Assembly: GCF_900102525.1 (NCBI RefSeq)
Contig: NZ_FNBZ01000004.1
Span: 1-64,000 of the forward strand
Source: Allobosea robiniae
Lineage (GTDB): Bacteria; Pseudomonadota; Alphaproteobacteria; Rhizobiales; Beijerinckiaceae
Direction: 5' to 3'
Length of the DNA stretch: 64,000 nt
This document shows positions 61,880 through 64,000 of this stretch, in pieces (the first letter of the stretch is position 1; each line of letters opens with the position of its first letter). The notes under the pieces are model-generated. The model was not told the origin of the DNA. It did not search any database and was given only the letters and a program-made list of their open reading frames with translations. A program made the translations under genes and the position numbers.

Positions 61880-64000
61880 TCAGACCATCGGCTCGCCGCG
61901 CCCCCGCATGATCTCATGAAACCTTGAATTCTCGTCTTCGGCTCGAACGAATGCGTAGGTATTTTCTGTCGTCTCGATCGTGTCCATCAGCGCTCTCGCA
62001 GCCCACCTCATGTCGTCCGTACGACGCAGAATACTCGTCGCCGCAATATGCCGAAAATCATGGTTGCGGAGAGCGCGCTGCTGCCTCCAGAACAAGTCAG
62101 CGTCGGGCCAATCGATCAAAAGGGCTTTGCTCAGATCTGTCGCGAGCTGGGAAAATCCCTGCTTGGCCGTACCGTCGTAGTTCAAAAAGAAGGCGCCGCA
62201 ATCGCTGTCGGCCACACCGGCGAGAATGGGGCGTGCATCATTCACGTAAAGATCGAAGACAGCGTGGCCTCCCAGCTCATCGTCAAAGGTGCGATGAAAA
62301 TCGGTCCACGCTCGACCACTCTTCCAAACTTTCTCAGACAGGCGATTTTTGAAGAACTCCCGTGGAAGATGGAGGTCGATCCCGTTGCCTACGGTGCGAA
62401 AATGGCGGGTTCCAACCTGACGTAATGTACCGCCCCGCAATGCCATCTGATCCTGGGTATGCAGATACATCTCGTTGCGGACGGCGAGCGCCCACGTGAT
62501 GGTTCCCTTTGCCAGAAGCTGACGCTGCTCGCCCAGGCGGCGCAGCATGGTATGCGTTACAGCTTGGCTGGGATTGGCAAGATTGAGGATCGGCATCAAG
62601 CTCGCGATCTCAATCGACCGGTCGAACTCGTCATCAGAGTAGCTATTGCACATGCCCCGGTATCGTTCGAACGCAGCTTGGCATGCTGCTTCCCAGTTCG
62701 TCTCGATCCACTGGATCCTAGCGCGTTCGAGATACCCCGGAATCGGGCTTAGCGTTTTGGCGAGTTGCGGCATCTTCCGCAAAATACCGCCTTCACGCAG
62801 CAGCGTTCCAAACAGCCGCATCGCCGCAATATCGGTCAAGCTCACCGTCCGGCCTGGGATAATTGCTGTTCTTTGGGAGGGGAGCCACATGGCGTAATCG
62901 ACAGAGAGCTCTGGAACGAGCGCCAACGCCAGCGACATGTCAGATTCGGCGATCGCTGGTCGGGCTTCAACGCTCCGGGACAGATATCCGAAAAAGGCTT
63001 TGAGCGTCCTGTGATGCCCCTCCACCGTTGAGTAAGTCCAACGGATCCCATCGTCGTAAATCTCGTATCGTTTCATGGCATCGCGGCGCCTCGGACCATC
63101 GGCATCAGCGATGGCACAAACGATAGCGAACTGACGATCAACCTGTTCGGGCAAGACGGGCAACGCGTGTTCAGGTGCCTTCACAAAGGCAGCCATCGGC
63201 TTCGTAGCTTCGGCAATAATCTCTCGGTGGACTTCCAGGCAGCGGGCGAAAAAACCCTCGTCCGGAAGAGCGAAGTCGGTAGGATCAAGCCGCCTCTTGA
63301 TGCGGGTGCGGAGCGATTTGTTCGAGCGAATGTGTTCTGGAAAACGACAAAGCCGGACGTACTTCGGCCGCCGCGAAATCCCAGCCATACGGCTGACTAG
63401 AGTATTCGGCTCCGCCTTCAGTGCCCGCTCGACAAGCTCAACCTCGCGGCGACGGCTGGGGTCCGGGCAACCCTTTACCCATATCGCGACAGTGTTGGGG
63501 GGAAGCCCTGCTTCTCGGGACGTGGCCTTGTAGGACATCTTCGCCCTTTTGCAGAGCTCGCTGAGCGCCTGGCAAAAATCGTCTGGCAGACTCCGAGACC
63601 GTTCGATCTGATCCAGGCACCGCTGCAGTACGCACATCTCCCCGTGAAATTTGGAATCCTTAGGCTTTATCGTCGCCGCTTCAGCCAACAGCAGCTTCGC
63701 ACTGGCCAGCTCGCCGTCAGGATGAAGCTCGGCCAGCTGCTTCAGTCGCCACGTCAGATTGCCGATCTGAGCGTTCTCGGATTTTGTGCCGATTACCTCT
63801 TTGCGACGCATAATGATCGCCTTCTCCCTCAGCTCCTGGAGAAGCACAGCCTCCGGCTCAACCGACGCGATGACGGTGACGTATCCTAAAGTTGTGCCGG
63901 CATTTATGATCGCATCTCGGACGTCAGGCCGTAGGGCGCTTGATAAGCTGATGCCGACCTGCTTGCAGGCAACGGCAAAATATGGACGGCCAGGGTAGGA
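61880..64000 (-). CDS. Tyrosine-recombinase-like protein, 5' end beyond the window
   Basis: At least 706 codons. The frame stays open through the right edge with no start codon between 63848 and 64000, so the gene is partial at its 5' end; the GTG at 63847 is an internal possibility. A helix-turn-helix-like segment (MSYKATSREAGLPPNTVAIWVKG) lies in the first third. The C-terminus has a tyrosine-recombinase core: RNHDFRHIAATSIL (HxxR) and TIETTENTYAFVR with the likely nucleophile Tyr. It resembles the long recombinases of multi-recombinase elements. Its stop faces umuC. Confidence 0.7.
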   Translation of the reverse strand, partial: SYPGRPYFAVACKQVGISLSSALRPDVRDAIINAGTTLGYVTVIASVEPEAVLLQELREKAIIMRRKEVIGTKSENAQIGNLTWRLKQLAELHPDGELASAKLLLAEAATIKPKDSKFHGEMCVLQRCLDQIERSRSLPDDFCQALSELCKRAKMSYKATSREAGLPPNTVAIWVKGCPDPSRRREVELVERALKAEPNTLVSRMAGISRRPKYVRLCRFPEHIRSNKSLRTRIKRRLDPTDFALPDEGFFARCLEVHREIIAEATKPMAAFVKAPEHALPVLPEQVDRQFAIVCAIADADGPRRRDAMKRYEIYDDGIRWTYSTVEGHHRTLKAFFGYLSRSVEARPAIAESDMSLALALVPELSVDYAMWLPSQRTAIIPGRTVSLTDIAAMRLFGTLLREGGILRKMPQLAKTLSPIPGYLERARIQWIETNWEAACQAAFERYRGMCNSYSDDEFDRSIEIASLMPILNLANPSQAVTHTMLRRLGEQRQLLAKGTITWALAVRNEMYLHTQDQMALRGGTLRQVGTRHFRTVGNGIDLHLPREFFKNRLSEKVWKSGRAWTDFHRTFDDELGGHAVFDLYVNDARPILAGVADSDCGAFFLNYDGTAKQGFSQLATDLSKALLIDWPDADLFWRQQRALRNHDFRHIAATSILRRTDDMRWAARALMDTIETTENTYAFVRAEDENSRFHEIMRGRGEPMV

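Overview
The window is high-GC DNA that fits an alphaproteobacterium of the order Hyphomicrobiales, perhaps Bosea-like; the genus is an impression, not a demonstration. Supporting signs are an OlsB-type ornithine-lipid acyltransferase, alphaproteobacterial LexA boxes (GTTC-N7-GTTC) before two repair gene sets, and protein families typical of the group (DUF3597, DUF892, DUF3606).

Region 1 (1-19424) is ordinary chromosome. It holds a strong outward promoter at the left edge, a LysR regulator divergent from ilvD, an HPP/CBS membrane protein, two secreted proteins of unknown role, an Lrp-type regulator followed by a saccharopine-dehydrogenase-like enzyme, a HAD hydrolase, msrQ, an MFS exporter, uppP, a GST-queG-epimerase run with start/stop overlaps, olsB, and a hybrid histidine kinase. 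It ends in the 3' part of comM/yifB, cut at 19424 just upstream of the Walker A codons.

Region 2 (19425 to the right edge) looks like integrated accessory DNA of more than 44 kb. It starts with a large serine recombinase pointing inward, the likely integrase. Insertion-sequence debris follows (an IS3-type tail, a broken IS91-family transposase) and then an intact IS110-family transposase. Next come (a) a four-gene hxsD-hxsB-hxsC-hxsA cluster (His-Xaa-Ser peptide with two radical SAM maturases), its genes joined by ATGA overlaps and followed by a secreted trypsin-like protease; (b) a divergent two-gene pair, a degenerate-kinase/SF1-helicase fusion plus a PLD nuclease, which matches the type I Mokosh anti-phage architecture; (c) a ten-gene minus-strand run built around a cytoplasmic arylsulfatase and its formylglycine-generating enzyme, with an outer-membrane-like protein, an HlyD-type protein and DUF202/DUF1622/DUF3302 membrane proteins.

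From 44.8 kb the DNA is rich in repair and stress genes: a DnaQ-like exonuclease, a UvrD-like helicase operon behind a LexA box, an exonuclease III homologue, umuDC behind a second LexA box, a DUF892 ferritin-like protein, a glycine-zipper stress protein, DUF3597, DUF3606 and DUF2188 proteins, a pyridoxamine-phosphate-oxidase pseudogene and an SDR. A tyrosine-recombinase-like gene is open through the right edge. The missing 5' part of comM was not found, so the far boundary of the insertion lies outside the window.

The most unusual content is the sulfatase/FGE operon, the HxS cluster with a protease added, and the Mokosh-like pair with its degenerate kinase. No rRNA, tRNA or CRISPR array was recognised.
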